Notes under the pieces: generated by a model
The model's input: the letters and a program-made list of their open reading frames with translations, nothing else
Database searches by the model: none
Told to the model about the DNA's origin: nothing
In this document: positions 33,594 to 45,462 of the stretch, one piece after another
How positions within the stretch are numbered: the first letter of the stretch is position 1
Layout: each line of letters begins with the position of its first letter
Position numbers and translations under genes: made by a program
Assembly (NCBI RefSeq): GCF_000208745.1
Contig: NC_030858.1
Span: 33,583,620 to 33,647,619 of the forward strand
DNA: 64,000 nucleotides
Source: Theobroma cacao
Lineage: Eukaryota; Streptophyta; Magnoliopsida; Malvales; Malvaceae
Direction of reading: 5' to 3'

Positions 33594-34956
33594 CTAGTCC
33601 TCCAAGATCTGCTGTCTCTCAAGCTCAATAACATGTTCGGTCAAATGGCTTGCAGTGCCATTTGTTGTCTTGTTATTACCCTTGCACTGCAACAGTTGCT
33701 GCTGAAGACTCCGCACAACTTCATTAAGTCTCTGAATGTTCTTTTCTTGTGACAAGATGATCTGCAATGAGTGATAGATTTCCACTAGAAGTTAATCAGA
33801 AGTTAAATGACTGCTGGAAGATGAATCATGACAAGAACATACAGCCTCATTATAATTTGCTTCCAGACACAATTATTTCCGAGTACCTAGTTCCTGCCTT
33901 TTGGCATATCAGAGATTGAAATACCAATATTCCTTCTAGCATAATGAGAATATGTGGGATTAGAGCACCATGATTAGTGTAAGAAGGAAATTAATATATC
34001 GAAGCAAGAACATTATTAGCAGAAACAGAACAAGCTCACAAGGCATAAATTTCCGCCAAATTGAATATATTGAAGCTTTCCACAACGACATTTTCAGGTT
34101 TTATTAGATAGGGCCTATACAATGAGTAATCCTCTTAGGTTAATCAGTAATAACATCGGATTTTCTTGAGGAAAAGACATAAGCATTGGCAGGTCAATAT
34201 GAAGTATCAACAAAATGAATAATAAATGAAGGCCATTGGTTAACTCTTTCTAACATGTCCAAAAGCTTCATTGCAAAGAACCTATTTGCTATAATAGCTG
34301 CAAAAGCACTTTTATATGGAATAGAAGCAAACACCAAGGTTACAATGGACATCATATGACCCTGTTCAATGCATGAAATCATCAAAAAAACAAATCTTGC
34401 TACAGATGGAAAAGTCAATGTCATGTATACTGAAACTACACTACATTTTGCAAAAACATAAATCTTTAATATAAAGATAAACTCAAAAAAAAAAAAGGAA
34501 AAAAAACTGGGGGAAATAGATTATAGAAAAGTAATTGCTAAATAAGGACATACAAGCTTTGTATTTTACATGAACTGAATTCCTACACTAGAATAAACCA
34601 ACATTTTGCAGGCTGATTAGGAAAAGAAAAGCAGAAAGAAAAAAGGATTTACAATTCAGGATATTTAACAGACTATACATATGATATACAGTATGAAACA
34701 TGTATATTTCAATGCAGCACATGTCATCATTCAAATGTTTTATACCAATCACAGACAAAGCTGAAATTTTACTTAGAAGTTGAAAATAATTTGTTACCTT
34801 TTCTTTCACAGCTTCTTCCCTCCTCGAAATTTGTTGTTGCTTCTGGGTTACGCTGGGGGTCGTGTCAATATCAACAACAAGTTGTTGTCTCCATTCAAAC
34901 TGGGAGGTGATTATGAGTATAAGCAATAGGAAAACAAGTAACATGGGTCTTGACAT
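33594..34956 (-). CDS. Small membrane-anchored coiled-coil protein, 108 residues, one coding intron
   Basis: Coding exon 1 is 34956-34798 (53 codons) and exon 2 is 33761-33594 (55 codons and a TAG stop). The phase-0 intron 34797-33762 has GT (GTAACA) and AG (TTGCAG) ends. Residues 5-17 (MLLVFLLLILIIT) form a hydrophobic signal or anchor segment after a short basic start, then comes FEWRQQLVVDI. Residues about 39-80 are heptad-like across the splice (QQQISRREEAVKEK, then ILSQEKNIQRLNEVVRSL and QQQLLQC). The C-terminus is acidic (HVIELERQQILED). A gene model is favoured because both exons keep one coherent coiled-coil pattern, splice sites are canonical and promoter elements fit. I do not recognise a named family; a small plant secretory-pathway membrane protein is likely, function unknown. 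It is the only convincing host gene in the window. Confidence 0.82.
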
Positions 34957-35675
34957 CGTTATGTAACTCTTTTATGAAACCTGTAATTAAAATTAAAATG
35001 AAAAAAAAAAAAGCAGATTCAACATTCAATTAAAACCATAACCAAAAACACTCCTTCAATTAGGTAAGGGACAGTGAGAATGCCAAAAGTTCAACTATTT
35101 ATAGTTTCCCCTACCTAAATCCCCTTAATTTTTAAGTTAATAATCATGTGATACGTGATTAAACAAATTTATTACAGTAAAAGAAACCCGAAATTGAGTT
35201 GAATATTCATAGAGCATATGCAGTAATTTCATGTCAACTAAACCCTAACACCTAAAACTAACTTCAAAAGTTCTTAACAATTAATTACAGCTCAAAAGCC
35301 CTAACCCTAACTTTCTGCTTGGTTTCTGAGAAAATTAAGGAAAACACAAAGCAAAAGAAATATCCTATCCCTTTCTCATTCACATTAGCTTAAACTGAAG
35401 TGAAATTTAACATATATAAGAAACCCCAAATAGCATTTCAAAAGAATGGAAACTTCTCAGTAATGAGCAGTGAATTTTCTTAACAACCAAAACAGAAACC
35501 TAATTTTACTATCGTCAACGAAAATGGGCGAAGAATTGACAAAACACAAATTTTGATAAAAAAAAAAAGGAAAAATATGAAAACTTACAGATCAAAGTTG
35601 ATGAGAAAACCCAAAATTCATGATCGATCAATACATTTTCGATTCCTCTCCTGAGAGTTTTAGTGACTTATGAAG
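34957..35675 (-). other. 5' UTR with an intron and two short upstream ORFs
   Basis: A 24-base UTR segment (34980-34957) precedes the ATG and begins directly after an acceptor TTTTAATTACAG (AG at 34982-34981). A matching donor GTAAGTTT starts at 35588, giving a 608-base leader intron. The outer exon runs from 35589 to the transcription start, estimated near 35675. It holds two tiny upstream ORFs: 35636-35628 (two codons) and 35621-35592 (nine codons). Two telobox-like AAACCCTAA/AACCCTAA motifs lie inside the intron. Confidence 0.68.
35240..35310. promoter_or_regulatory. Telobox-like motifs in leader intron
   Basis: AAACCCTAA at 35240-35248 and AACCCTAA at 35303-35310 (plus strand). Teloboxes near starts of plant genes are known to act with site II elements in growth-related expression; here the role is inferred. 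Confidence 0.45.
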
Positions 35676-35700
35676 CAAAGCTTTTTTTTTTTTTTGTTAA

Positions 35701-35707
35701 TTTTATA
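35701..35707 (-). promoter_or_regulatory. TATA box of the membrane-protein gene
   Basis: The minus strand reads CTATAAAATTAAC (35709-35697). It lies about 30 bases before the inferred transcript start and about 120 bases before the leader intron donor. Confidence 0.6.
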
Positions 35708-35834
35708 GAAAGAATAAAGTATAACTGTTAATGGCGCAAAATTAGAGAACTTTCGTAAAGAAAGTTTCCGTTGATTTTCACACTGTTAAAAATTATTCAA
35801 ATAGAATAATAATAAAAAAATTAAATTAGTTGAT

Positions 35835-35850
35835 TGGGCTAGGCTGGGCT
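35835..35850 (-). promoter_or_regulatory. Site II-type (AGCCCA/TGGGCT) promoter motifs
   Basis: Two AGCCCA motifs on the minus strand (35840-35835 and 35850-35845), about 130-145 bases before the TATA box, with a further TGGGCT near 35887. TCP factors bind such TGGGC(C/T) sites in plant promoters. Confidence 0.45.
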
Positions 35851-35899
35851 GGACTTGATGACTCTTTTGTTTGGATTTGGCTTGGGCTTGCATTTATTG

Positions 35900-36886
35900 A
35901 TTATAGCATCCGTCTATCAAGAGCCCAATTCCAAACCCAAGTCTCTAATCAACATTTTACGAACTAATAAGTATCATAATTATATTACTAATTACATATG
36001 GGTCAGGAATCATTTCACATGTGTAAAGTGATTTATTAAGCTTTATTTGATTGTAACTTCCTACTTATTACTTCTTTTTTACTTTACAAAGGGAAGGTAA
36101 AGTGTGAGAAAAGTAGTGAAATTTAAGTATGGGTTATTATCCTATACCCTATTGGTGGTGTCTTAAAATTCCAAAAGTGAGTTTAATTAACTACCAACAT
36201 TTCTACATAACTTACAAATAAGAAAATTATTTTATTCGAACAAAAAGAAAGAAAGAAAATTATTAAATTGGTATATAGTTTGTTTGTTTTGTTTATCCTT
36301 TCATTATAATCTTTCAAGTTTAGAAACGATACCCTACCTTACTTTCCTTTATATTCAATCTCAAAACCATAGCCAATGTTTATTAATTTTGTGTTATCTA
36401 TATGAAAAGGTAATGTTCGTTATAGGGAACTACGAGAGAGAACTACAATTAGAGGTGTTTATAGATTAGGTCGAGCTAGGATGGTATTAGGCTTATCAGG
36501 TTTTCTTTTTTAAAAGTTAAACTCAAATCTTATTAAAATCATCAATTTAATTATTATTTTATTATTAAAAAATAACAAAATTGTTGTCATTTTATATCAA
36601 TATTTCTATTTGGAATATATCTTAAATTTAAATTAAATAAAAATTTATGATTTATTAATATAATAACTTAAACAAGTTGGATTGGTCTAAAATTCCATAT
36701 CTCAAATGAATCTAAGTCGAAAATAGATTTGATGACAGATAATGGGAGCTTTAGACATATCTAATTAGGAACATCATGTGTAATGTGAGTGGTAAAAAGT
36801 GATGTGATAGGCCGAGCAACTATGGGCTCCATAAAAGTGAAGATAACAGTGAGGGTGTCGACAGTTTCCAATGTCAAATCAGTGAC
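35900..36886. other. AT-rich upstream sequence
   Basis: No coding content. 36440-36770 has AT-rich sequence bounded by TAGAGGTGTTTATAG and an inverted, weakly similar AGATATGTCTAAAGC; it could be a small non-autonomous hAT element, but no target duplication was found. Confidence 0.45.
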
Positions 36887-37164
36887 CACAGTAGCAGACC
36901 TGACCCATTGGGTCGATCCATTTTTTATTAAATATGGGGTGGGTTGGGTCGAAAATATTTTGGCCCATATTTAAACCGGGCCTAGATGGGCTAGCTCGGT
37001 TGCTTTGGGGCTGACCCGGGTTAGTGCTGGCCAGCTCGACAGGCCAAAAAAAAGAAAAACCTATAGGCTGTGGGTAAAGTGACTAATCCTTCTAGGTTCT
37101 TCTAACCGCTTGCCTGCCTAAGCCTAACACCCGAGTCCCGACTCTCTGCATTTGGCATCCGACT

Positions 37165-37230
37165 GACATCCTTCCTCCCATCCGATGTCTCATCCTCCCA
37201 TCCGACGTCCTTCCTCCCATCCGGCATCCA
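37165..37230. repeat. CCTCCCATCCG short tandem repeat in hAT leader
   Basis: Three copies of CCTCCCATCCG with GACGTC or GGCATC-like spacers within 65 bases, and further ATCCGGC words to 37450. It lies in the GC-rich leader of the transposase gene. Frames crossing it are not recognisable proteins. Confidence 0.75.
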
Positions 37231-38986
37231 ACATTTGACCATCGTCCATCAGAATCGACGACGATCTAACATCCACCATCCCCCCTTCTCGCTTGTCTCG
37301 GTGTCGCTTCTCGGTTTCATTGCTCCCATTCGGCATCCGGCCATCACCCATCGACATCGAAGATGCATCGCCCAACAACCCAAGTGAGTCACTTCTCAGT
37401 TCTTGCCTTCTCACCTGTCGGATCGATTTAGATAATCTTCTCTCCCATCCGGCATCATATTTAACATTACTTGAGAGTATATAATAGTTTTCATTTTCAA
37501 TGAATTTGTTTAGTATCATTGTTGTTTCTTTTTTTCTTTTGCTAGAAAATTAATCTTTTTTTCATTGTGTGGGGAGTTGGGGTGATTCGAGTGGATCTAG
37601 ATTTGTACTTCAAATACTGTACGTTCTCTTACCTCAATGCCTTCACTCACTTAACACTACTTTTACTAGTCTTTAACTCTTTCATCAAATTAAACTCCCA
37701 CACCTACCTTTTACCCTTTATCTTCCTTCCGCTGCCATTGTTTCTCGGTCTCAACTTGATGACAGTAATAACTAACCAAATGAATGCCTGCAATACTTGT
37801 TAACTGATATTTATAAAAATAAATGTTTGGTAGAATACCCGTTAATCATATTCATACCTCGATTACATAGTATACTAAAAATAATGAACACAAACAACAT
37901 GCTTTTAGTTTGTTAATAATGTTTAGCAACTGTATACTTTAAATTGTCACCAACTTTAATCCATGTTCCTGCTAAACTTAATCAAGGAAAAAGATTACTT
38001 TTATGTGTGAGAAAAGTCACTGATGAGAAAAGATGTAGATCCTTGGTATAACCCCAAATCCCAAATAGTAAAACTAGAAGAGTAAACAGAGCATTTTCCT
38101 AGAAGATAAATGTTTGCAGAAAGCAGGATTACCCAACTAACTTTAGCTGTTTTTGTTAACACTTAATATAGATATAAAAATTGATTACTAATTTAATAAA
38201 CAAGGTAAGGTAGACAAATGATGCAACTGATTTGGTTTCATGTGATAGGTCACATGACACATGTTATCTAATATTTGAGGATTCCAGAAAAGTCCGAGAA
38301 ATGTACTACTCAATTTAGTATCACATGATGAGCTGTTTCCAAGTTCCAACCCATTAAACAACAAAGAAAATGAATAAGAATTATAATATATCTAATCAAG
38401 AAACATAATTATTTGCACTATTTTCCCAATCTTCTTATTTATGAACTATAATTGTGGGCCTTTATATTAAACTTGTAATTTCATTTATATTTATCTTTTT
38501 TACAACAAAACTGCATATAGGAGAAAAAAATGAAATGAATTCTCTATTTTATTGCTTGAAGTTGTTTGTAAATATTTTTTTAATCTGTAAATTTTATTGT
38601 CACAGAACAAGTTGTAGGATTTATACAGTCTTCTCCGATTTTTGAAGGTGGAGTGGAACCTTGGGGAAACTGGCCCTACTATTCTTGTAAATTTTTTTGT
38701 AACTTGTTTGTTGAAAAATGTAGGATATGATCTTAAGTATCTGTATCTCCTTCATAGACTGAAACAATAAAATTGAATATAATTATTTCTTGCATTTCTT
38801 TTTGCATACTATAAAAAACACAATGAGATTTTAGTTTTGAATGCTTATCTCTACTTGCAGTTCCTACAAATTATATTAGCTTTATAATTTTACTAGAGAA
38901 TGAATAAAATTAAATCTACAATATGAATATGATAGTTTATGTAAATTTTTAATAATTTTTATTCATATTTATGTTATTTGAAGGTA

Positions 38987-41287
38987 ATGGTGATGGATCA
39001 ATCAGTTGAAAATCGTATAAATGTGGATGATGACGTGAACATTTTGAATGGGGATGAAATTCCTTCTCAATCTCATAGATCTGAATCTAAACAGTTGAAT
39101 AAGAGGGCCAAAAAGAAACTTCAGATGTTTGGAATTATTTCACTAAAAGAGGGAAAAAGCAAGATGGAGTAGAAAGGGCAACTTGTAACGGTTGTAAAAC
39201 GGAGTATAAGGTTGGCCCTAAACCTGGTGGCTCTAATTATGGCACTTCACATTTGCGTCGTCACATTGACACTTGTAAATTTATTTTCTGTTTTAATCCA
39301 TATCAAATGCTAAAGGATTATAAATTCATTTCCTATTTTAATCCACATCAAATGCTAAAGGATTATGAAGGGAAAGTAAAGGCTAGAAAGTTTGATCATA
39401 GGATTTCACGTGACATGCTTGCCGAAGCCATAATTAAGCATGACTTGCCTTATACTTTTGTTGAATATGATGAGATTAGAGCTTGGGCTAAGTATGCAAA
39501 TCCAGATGTGGTGATGCTTTCTAGAAACACTGTTGTATCTGATGTCCAAAGAATTCATTTGAGAGAGAAAGAGAAACTTAAACAAGCTATGGCCAAGGTA
39601 CCTAATAGAATTTGTTTGACTTTTGATGTATGGATAACATCTACTTCTGAGGGCTATATTTGTTTGATTGCTCACTTTATCAATGAAAATTGGAAGTTAT
39701 GTAGCAAGTTACTCAACTTTTGTCGTATGCCTCCTTCACATACTGGAGTTGAATTAGTTACTACTGTATTTAATTGTTTGAAAGAATAGGGAATAGATAG
39801 AAAAGTTTTCTCTCTTACTTTAGATAATGCTTCTGCTAATGATAACATGCAAGGTATCTTGAAAGGCCATTTTCATTTGCAAAGTAGCTTGATTTGTGAT
39901 GGTGAATTTTTTCATGTACGTTGTTGTGCTCATAGATTAAATTTGATTGTTCAAGAGGGCTTGAAAGCAGTTAATGAAGCATTGTTTAAAATTAGGGAGA
40001 GTGTGAAATATGTAAAGGCATCGAATGAGAGGATGAAAAAATTTCAAGAATGTGTTTAACATGTTGGTATTGATGCAGGTGTTGGGTTGCTTTTGGATGT
40101 GTCAACTAGATGAAATTCAACATATTTGATTCTTGAAAGTGCAATCAAATATCAAAAGGCTTTTGTCAGCCTCCAATTTGTTGATATAACTTATAAGTAT
40201 AATCCATTTGATGAGGAATGGGGGAGAGCAATGATAATTTGTGAATTCTTGGAGCCTTTTTATGAGACCACAAATTTGATATCCAGTTCATCTTATCCAA
40301 CTTCCAATTTGTATTTCATGCAAGTTTGGAAAATTGAATCGATTTTAAATGAGAATTTGCATAATGAAGATGAGGTTATCAAGGATATGTGTCAAAGGAT
40401 GAAAATGAAATTTGACAAGTATTGGAAAGATTATAGTGTAGTGCTTGCATTTGGAGCTGTTCTTGACCCAAGGATGAAGCTTGATTTCTTAAGATTTTAC
40501 TATTCTAAGATTGATGCTTCTACCTATGATGAAAAGTTAGAAAATGTGAAGACAAAGTTGTACGAGCTCTTTGAACAATATGCAAGCAACACTTGTGCAT
40601 CAAGTACATCTTCTCGCTCAACGAGTAATTTGCCTAAGCAAGCTGGAGGGGGAACTAAACCGAAAGGATCAAAGATCTTTAGTGTAAGTTTTGTTTCTTT
40701 CCTTCATCTTATTACATGAGAATTTATGGTATGATAATTTTTTTTTGTCTATGTATTTAAAAATTGTAGGAGTTCAAGATGTTTCAAAATGAAACAATTT
40801 CTATTGTTGGAAAGTCTGAGTTGGATGTTTATTTAGATGAGGTAAAGCTTGATTATGAAGTGTTTGAAGATTTGGATGTGCTTAATTATTGGAAGGATAG
40901 TGCTAAGCGCTTTCCTGATATTTTCATTATGGCACGAGATGTATTGAGCATTCCGATTACTATAATAGCATAAGAGTCTGCTTTTAGTATTGGTGGTCAT
41001 GTTCTCACCAAGTTTAGAAGCTCCCTCCACCATGAAAATGTTTAAATGCTTATTTGCACAAAAAATTGGTTGCATGGCTTTTCTTTAGCTGCCGATGGTA
41101 TTGTTTATTTTATATATTTCAATATCTTTAATCTTTACTTGTTAAATTAATAATTTTAGTTAAAATCGAAACTCACTATATCTTTTTTTTTTTATGACAA
41201 TTAATATTAGATGATGCTGATTTAGAGTTGGAGACATCATTGTTGTCCAAACAAAACTCAAATGTTTTGATTGAGGATGAAGATTGA
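38987..41287 (+). pseudogene. hAT transposase (RICESLEEPER/DAYSLEEPER-like), inactivated
   Basis: The leader frame from ATG 38987 shifts by one base near 39110 into a BED finger: VWNYFTKRG, then CNGCKTEYKV and SHLRRHIDTC (C2HC/H type). Next are SRDMLAEAIIKHDLPYTFVE and RICLTFDVWTS-like ICLTFDVWITSTSEGYICL, the start of the catalytic RNase H-like fold with its Asp. SLTLDNASAND and HVRCCAHRLNLIVQEGLK follow, then LDPRMKLDFLRFYY. After an intron (40684-40768, GTAAGT...TTGTAG) comes the dimerisation region, LDVLNYWKDSAKRFPDIFIM and DVLSIPITIIA. A second intron is likely at 41098-41210. Stops occur at 39787 (TAG), 40057 (TAA), 40111 (TGA), 40971 (TAA) and 41042 (TAA). A 45-base duplication follows the finger. 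The protein would cut and rejoin the element's ends; this copy cannot. Confidence 0.92.
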
Positions 41288-41702
41288 GAAGAACAAATTA
41301 GTCTTGAAGTTTATAAATATTTGATTATGTACTTATGTAGTTATGTTAATGGAATTGTAGTTTATGTAATTGTGTTAAACATTGAAATTTTATTTATATT
41401 TGATGTAGTGTATTTGTTTATTTATGTTTGGTGTAAATTATTTGTTTCTAACATATTTTTATTATTCAATTTATGTATTAAATCATTGCATAATTTTATT
41501 AATAAAGAGTTAAAAATATTTTTTTTGGAAAATATAGGTTGGCCCAGCCCGGCCCATGGGCTAGCGAGGGTTGGGCTAGGCTGAGGATTTAACAGCCCAT
41601 ATAAAATATGGGTTGGCCCAACCTAGCCCATATTTTTTTAGCCCACAAGGGGCAGGGTCGGGCTGAGCCAACCGGGCCCATATTGACAGGTCTACACAGT
41701 AG

Positions 41703-43289
41703 TGAAAGATGAGAGTGATAAGTTTTGGGCAGTTTGGTATATAAGAGCGAATCCGAGGGTTGACAGAAGATTATCTTATAATTATCATTATCATACAACA
41801 TGCGATAATTATTGTACAATATAATTAAAAAGCGATATATATTTGTAATTATATCGCATTTGATTAAGTATCGAAAACGTATAGTATGATATATAATACA
41901 TATCTTACTATATGGATATATATCGTATCTTATTTTTATAAACTTAATTCTAATTAATTATTAAAATTTTAATTTTTATTGTTTTTTGAGTTAAAACATA
42001 AACATTATATTTTATGAGTTTCAATCTTTAGATTTTAAACAAAAAATACTAAAAAATTGAATTCCCTTTTAATTTTAACATGATAAATGTTTTTTATTTT
42101 TTATTAATAAATTAATATAAAAATGTATATTTTATTTAAAATCTATATTATTAAGGAATATGTTGAAAGTTTAAATTAAAAAATAATCATCTTTTCAATT
42201 TACACCCTATAATCTTTAATTTTGTCAAAAAATATAATATTTTAAATTTTTTTCTTTATTTTACATGTATAAATGTTATTTATAATTAATTTTAAAATTT
42301 TTTACCGTATTACGATACTCAATACTTTGTACTAAAAAATAAAATTTCGATACACGATACGTATCTTGATTTAATAATTATGGATTCTCCTCGATTCCTT
42401 ATGAGCTTCAACTAACTATTTTTGAAGATGTAAGAATCCCATTTGATCAGTGGTCATTTCATTATTGTCAATTTCTTCTTTTGCAAGGAAACACTAAAAT
42501 CTTTATTAATTTGAGGAATAATTGAATTTGGCATGAAAGAAGCAAACCCTAGTCCTAGTCCTAGGCCTAGTCCCAAGGTCGGCTCTACCATAAAGTCATC
42601 AAAATCTTTGTTTTAGGCTTCAATTTTTCTTAAATTCTATAATTTTATAATAATATAATTAATTATATTAAAAATATATAAAAATAATTAATAAAATATC
42701 TATATATTCTCTCACTTCTTAAGAGCCTAAGAAATGTTTATTTTCACTCAACTCCCACATCTTTATTAATTCTCAACTATTTATCTCATTTTTCACTAAA
42801 TATATGTAAAAATTAAAATAATTAATAAAATGACACATTCTCTTACTTCCGTATTTATATACCTAATAAATCTCAAATTTTTATTACTTTCCAAATCTCA
42901 CAATACTATTATTTCTCAACTATTTCTCTTATTTTTAATCATTTAATAGTAATAAATATTTAATGATCTCCTACAACTATTATTTTCCTATATAAAGCAA
43001 TTTTTTTTCAATTTTGTAATATAAAAGTTTAATAAGAAATTGTACATTACAAAAAGTTAGAAATATAAAATTTTAATAATTTTTTTCTTAATTTCAATAA
43101 AAAAGCCTCATTTGAATATATATATATAAAGTAGTTAAGTTTTTGTTAATTAGTCACTATTTTTACTATTTTATTTTTTATATTTGGAAATAAAAAGTAA
43201 AAATAAAAAACATATCTCAAGAATCAAAAGTCAATTTTTTAGCATTACATTTTGGCTTATTTGCTCATTTTCCCTTTTTGTGGAATTAC
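41703..43289. other. AT-rich interval without genes
   Basis: 41760-42390 is very AT-rich with GATA/TATC words such as CGATACACGATACGTATC near its right end; it could be a MITE, but no clean terminal repeat was found. 42530-42620 contains CCTAGTCCTAGTCCTAGGCCTAGTCC, a short CCTAGT repeat. No coding content. Confidence 0.5.
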
Positions 43290-44478
43290 AAATTTTATTA
43301 TAATCTGATCATCTTAGGAAAAGAAATTCCTAGCATGTCATACATCAATAAACTTCTAGATTCGATAAGCGATGAATTGTAAAACACAAAATCATTTATT
43401 AAATTTAAACTTATACTAGCCATGAAATCAGCTACTATATTCCTTTCTAGGTGAATATGGGATATTTTCACCTTTCATTGTCTCTTAATCATTCCATGAA
43501 CTACTTTAATTAAGTCCAAGTTAGCACACGTATGAGAAGACTCAGTTGAAAGTGCCTGAACTACCATTTTATTATCCACCTATAGCTAAACTTGACAGAA
43601 ACCTAATTCCCATTCTAGTTAAAGTCTATGGAACACCCCCCATAACTTAGCTTTATAAGTTGTACAATTATCCAATTTAGTTGCATAATTGCATAGCCAC
43701 TGACCTTCATTATTGTGAATAACTCCTCCAGCAAAAGCCAAATTCATGTTGTGTTGTTGTGCCTCATTTAAGTTAACCACTACCTAGCCAACTGTCAGTT
43801 AAAGCCAAGAGATTAACAACTCTTCTCGATGTGTTGTAGATTTACTAACATAATTAGAAATTAAACATGCATCAACAGTTGCAGCTGTTAAGCTTTTAAT
43901 TATTGAGAACTTGCCAACTGTTGAAAGTTTACTCCTTTCAAAAATTGAAGTACTGTGCCACTTCCAAAGTTGCCAACTCGTGATGCCAAAGAAAACGAGC
44001 TTAGGCACATTTTCAACTTTTTGCTAGTGCCTATTTAAATTAGAATAAGGCTAATCAACCAAAGGAAGAGAATAGAAATTTCCTTGCATATTCAAAGGAA
44101 GAATCCACATCCATGCTGCATTTGTATAAAGACAGTCACATAAAACATGTGTAATTGACTCTTCATGTAATCCACGTTGAGCACACATTGCATCTGAAGC
44201 CAAATGTCTACATCTTCTCTCCATATTAGTAATTAAACGGTTGTCAAAGCCTTGTATTAAAAAAAATGTGAATTCATTGAGATCCTTTACACCCCATGCA
44301 AGGTCCCACAGTACACAATTTGAATCACTAGCTGTAGTAGTGGTAGTCTACGTAAGATACTGTATACAGACACCACGGTACGTATACCTGAAAGAGATAA
44401 ACCCTAATATGGTTTGTCCGAGTCAAGAAACAGAGAGGGCAGAATGGAATCTGCAACACGTCGAGCTATGCTTATTAG
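43290..44478 (-). pseudogene. LINE-C zf-RVT and RNase H
   Basis: From 44320 downward the minus strand reads DLAWGVKDLNEFTFFLIQGF, NRLITNMERRC, then MC-x-QRGLHEESITHVLCDC (zf-RVT; ligands mostly kept) and SWQLWKWHSTSIFER. The RNase H follows: NLAFAGGVIHNNEGQWLCNY, KAKLWGVFH, VDNKMVVQAL and SHIHLERNIVADFMA, keeping the catalytic Glu/Asp-type blocks (in VDNK and ERNIVAD). It ends with YDMLGISFPKM, typical of the LINE C-terminus. Stops interrupt the domain twice. Confidence 0.87.
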
Positions 44479-44911
44479 TGTTAGAAAATTAGTAGAAGAA
44501 AAAGATAAGAAAGTAAGGCTTGACGCGTGCTGTAACACATTTTCTTTAAAGAGTTATTGCCTACTATGGGGATTCGCAAACAAGGACTCTCCAAGATACA
44601 ACAAGCCTTTTTGCAGAATGCTTTTTAATGAATTCTGATTTGGAAGTATGTTCTTTTATAGAAAGTGAGAGGTTGTGTCTATTGTCTTTCAACAGATGCG
44701 TTCTTTATTTTCAAAAGATGTGTCTGTACTATTTTAATAGATGTGTCTATTGTATTTCGACAGACGTATCTATAACTTTCAATAGTTGTGTTTATTGTAA
44801 ATACTTATTATTTATTTATTTTTATTTTATTATTTTTTATGAGTTATATTTATTCTTAAACAATCACACCTGAATACTTATCTTCCAACAAATATTACAA
44901 ATTATTCAACA
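44479..44911 (-). repeat. Copia-2 3' LTR
   Basis: 433 bases, same length as its partner. It carries repeated TGTGTCT(A/G)TTGT words (about 44695-44765), also present in the other LTR. Confidence 0.95.
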
Positions 44912-45462
44912 ATCCCCCACTAATTTGTAATATTAATAATACTATGCATAATAGAAAGTATCTTAAAGATTTGAACTTTCTATTAGTGTAGAAATTTTAA
45001 AGTTAAGACGAAGTTATTGGTATCACAAGGATTGAACCTCAACTCCTTATGTCATAACCGAAAATATCACACACATAGTATTATTTTTTTTTAAAGATTT
45101 TGCCAACTGCTTTAGCACTTATATGGCCTTGTGCTAATCCTAGTTTCATGAATATTTACAAGAATAAACCCTTTTAATTCTTGGTTGGAGCGGCACCGCT
45201 CCAATATTCATATAGGTGGAATTTGTATTTATGCCCCTGTTACTACAGGCATTTGATGTTTCCATTAAGAGCCTTTTGCTCATCCTTTACTCATAACAGT
45301 TGCACTGAATGTTCTAGAATGAGGCTATTTGAATATTCTAGAATGAGGCTATTTAATATAAAATTCAATGCATAATGATAGCATATAGTAACTTGTTATT
45401 ACCCATTGAACTTTTTTTGTTAGTTTTGCTAACTCAAAGTTGGGTTTCCATTACTAATGCTT

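Larger units (their letters stand above)
36895..41694 (+). mobile_element. hAT transposon, 4.8 kb, with 8-bp target duplication
   Basis: The element is flanked by the exact 8-base direct repeat CACAGTAG (36887-36894 and 41695-41702), the size made by hAT transposases. Ends are CAGACCTGACC on the left and, reverse-complemented, TAGACCTGTCAATATGGG on the right, so terminal inverted repeats are short and imperfect; subterminal regions are rich in GGGCC/GGCCC words on both sides. It encodes a BED-type transposase (38987-41287) disabled by one frameshift and several stops. The 5' leader (37,080-37,480) is unusually GC-rich with CCTCCCATCCG repeats. Confidence 0.93.

Noticed and set aside
34194..34424. 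76-codon minus-strand frame inside the gene's intron as an extra exon
   Set aside because: It lacks usable splice sites and would break the phase-0 join of the two coding exons.
36440..36775. Small hAT or MITE element upstream of the gene
   Set aside because: End similarity is only about 12 of 19 bases and no 8-bp duplication was found.
41321..41584. 87-codon hydrophobic frame
   Set aside because: AT-rich 3' untranslated part of the hAT element; hydrophobicity comes from T-rich codons.
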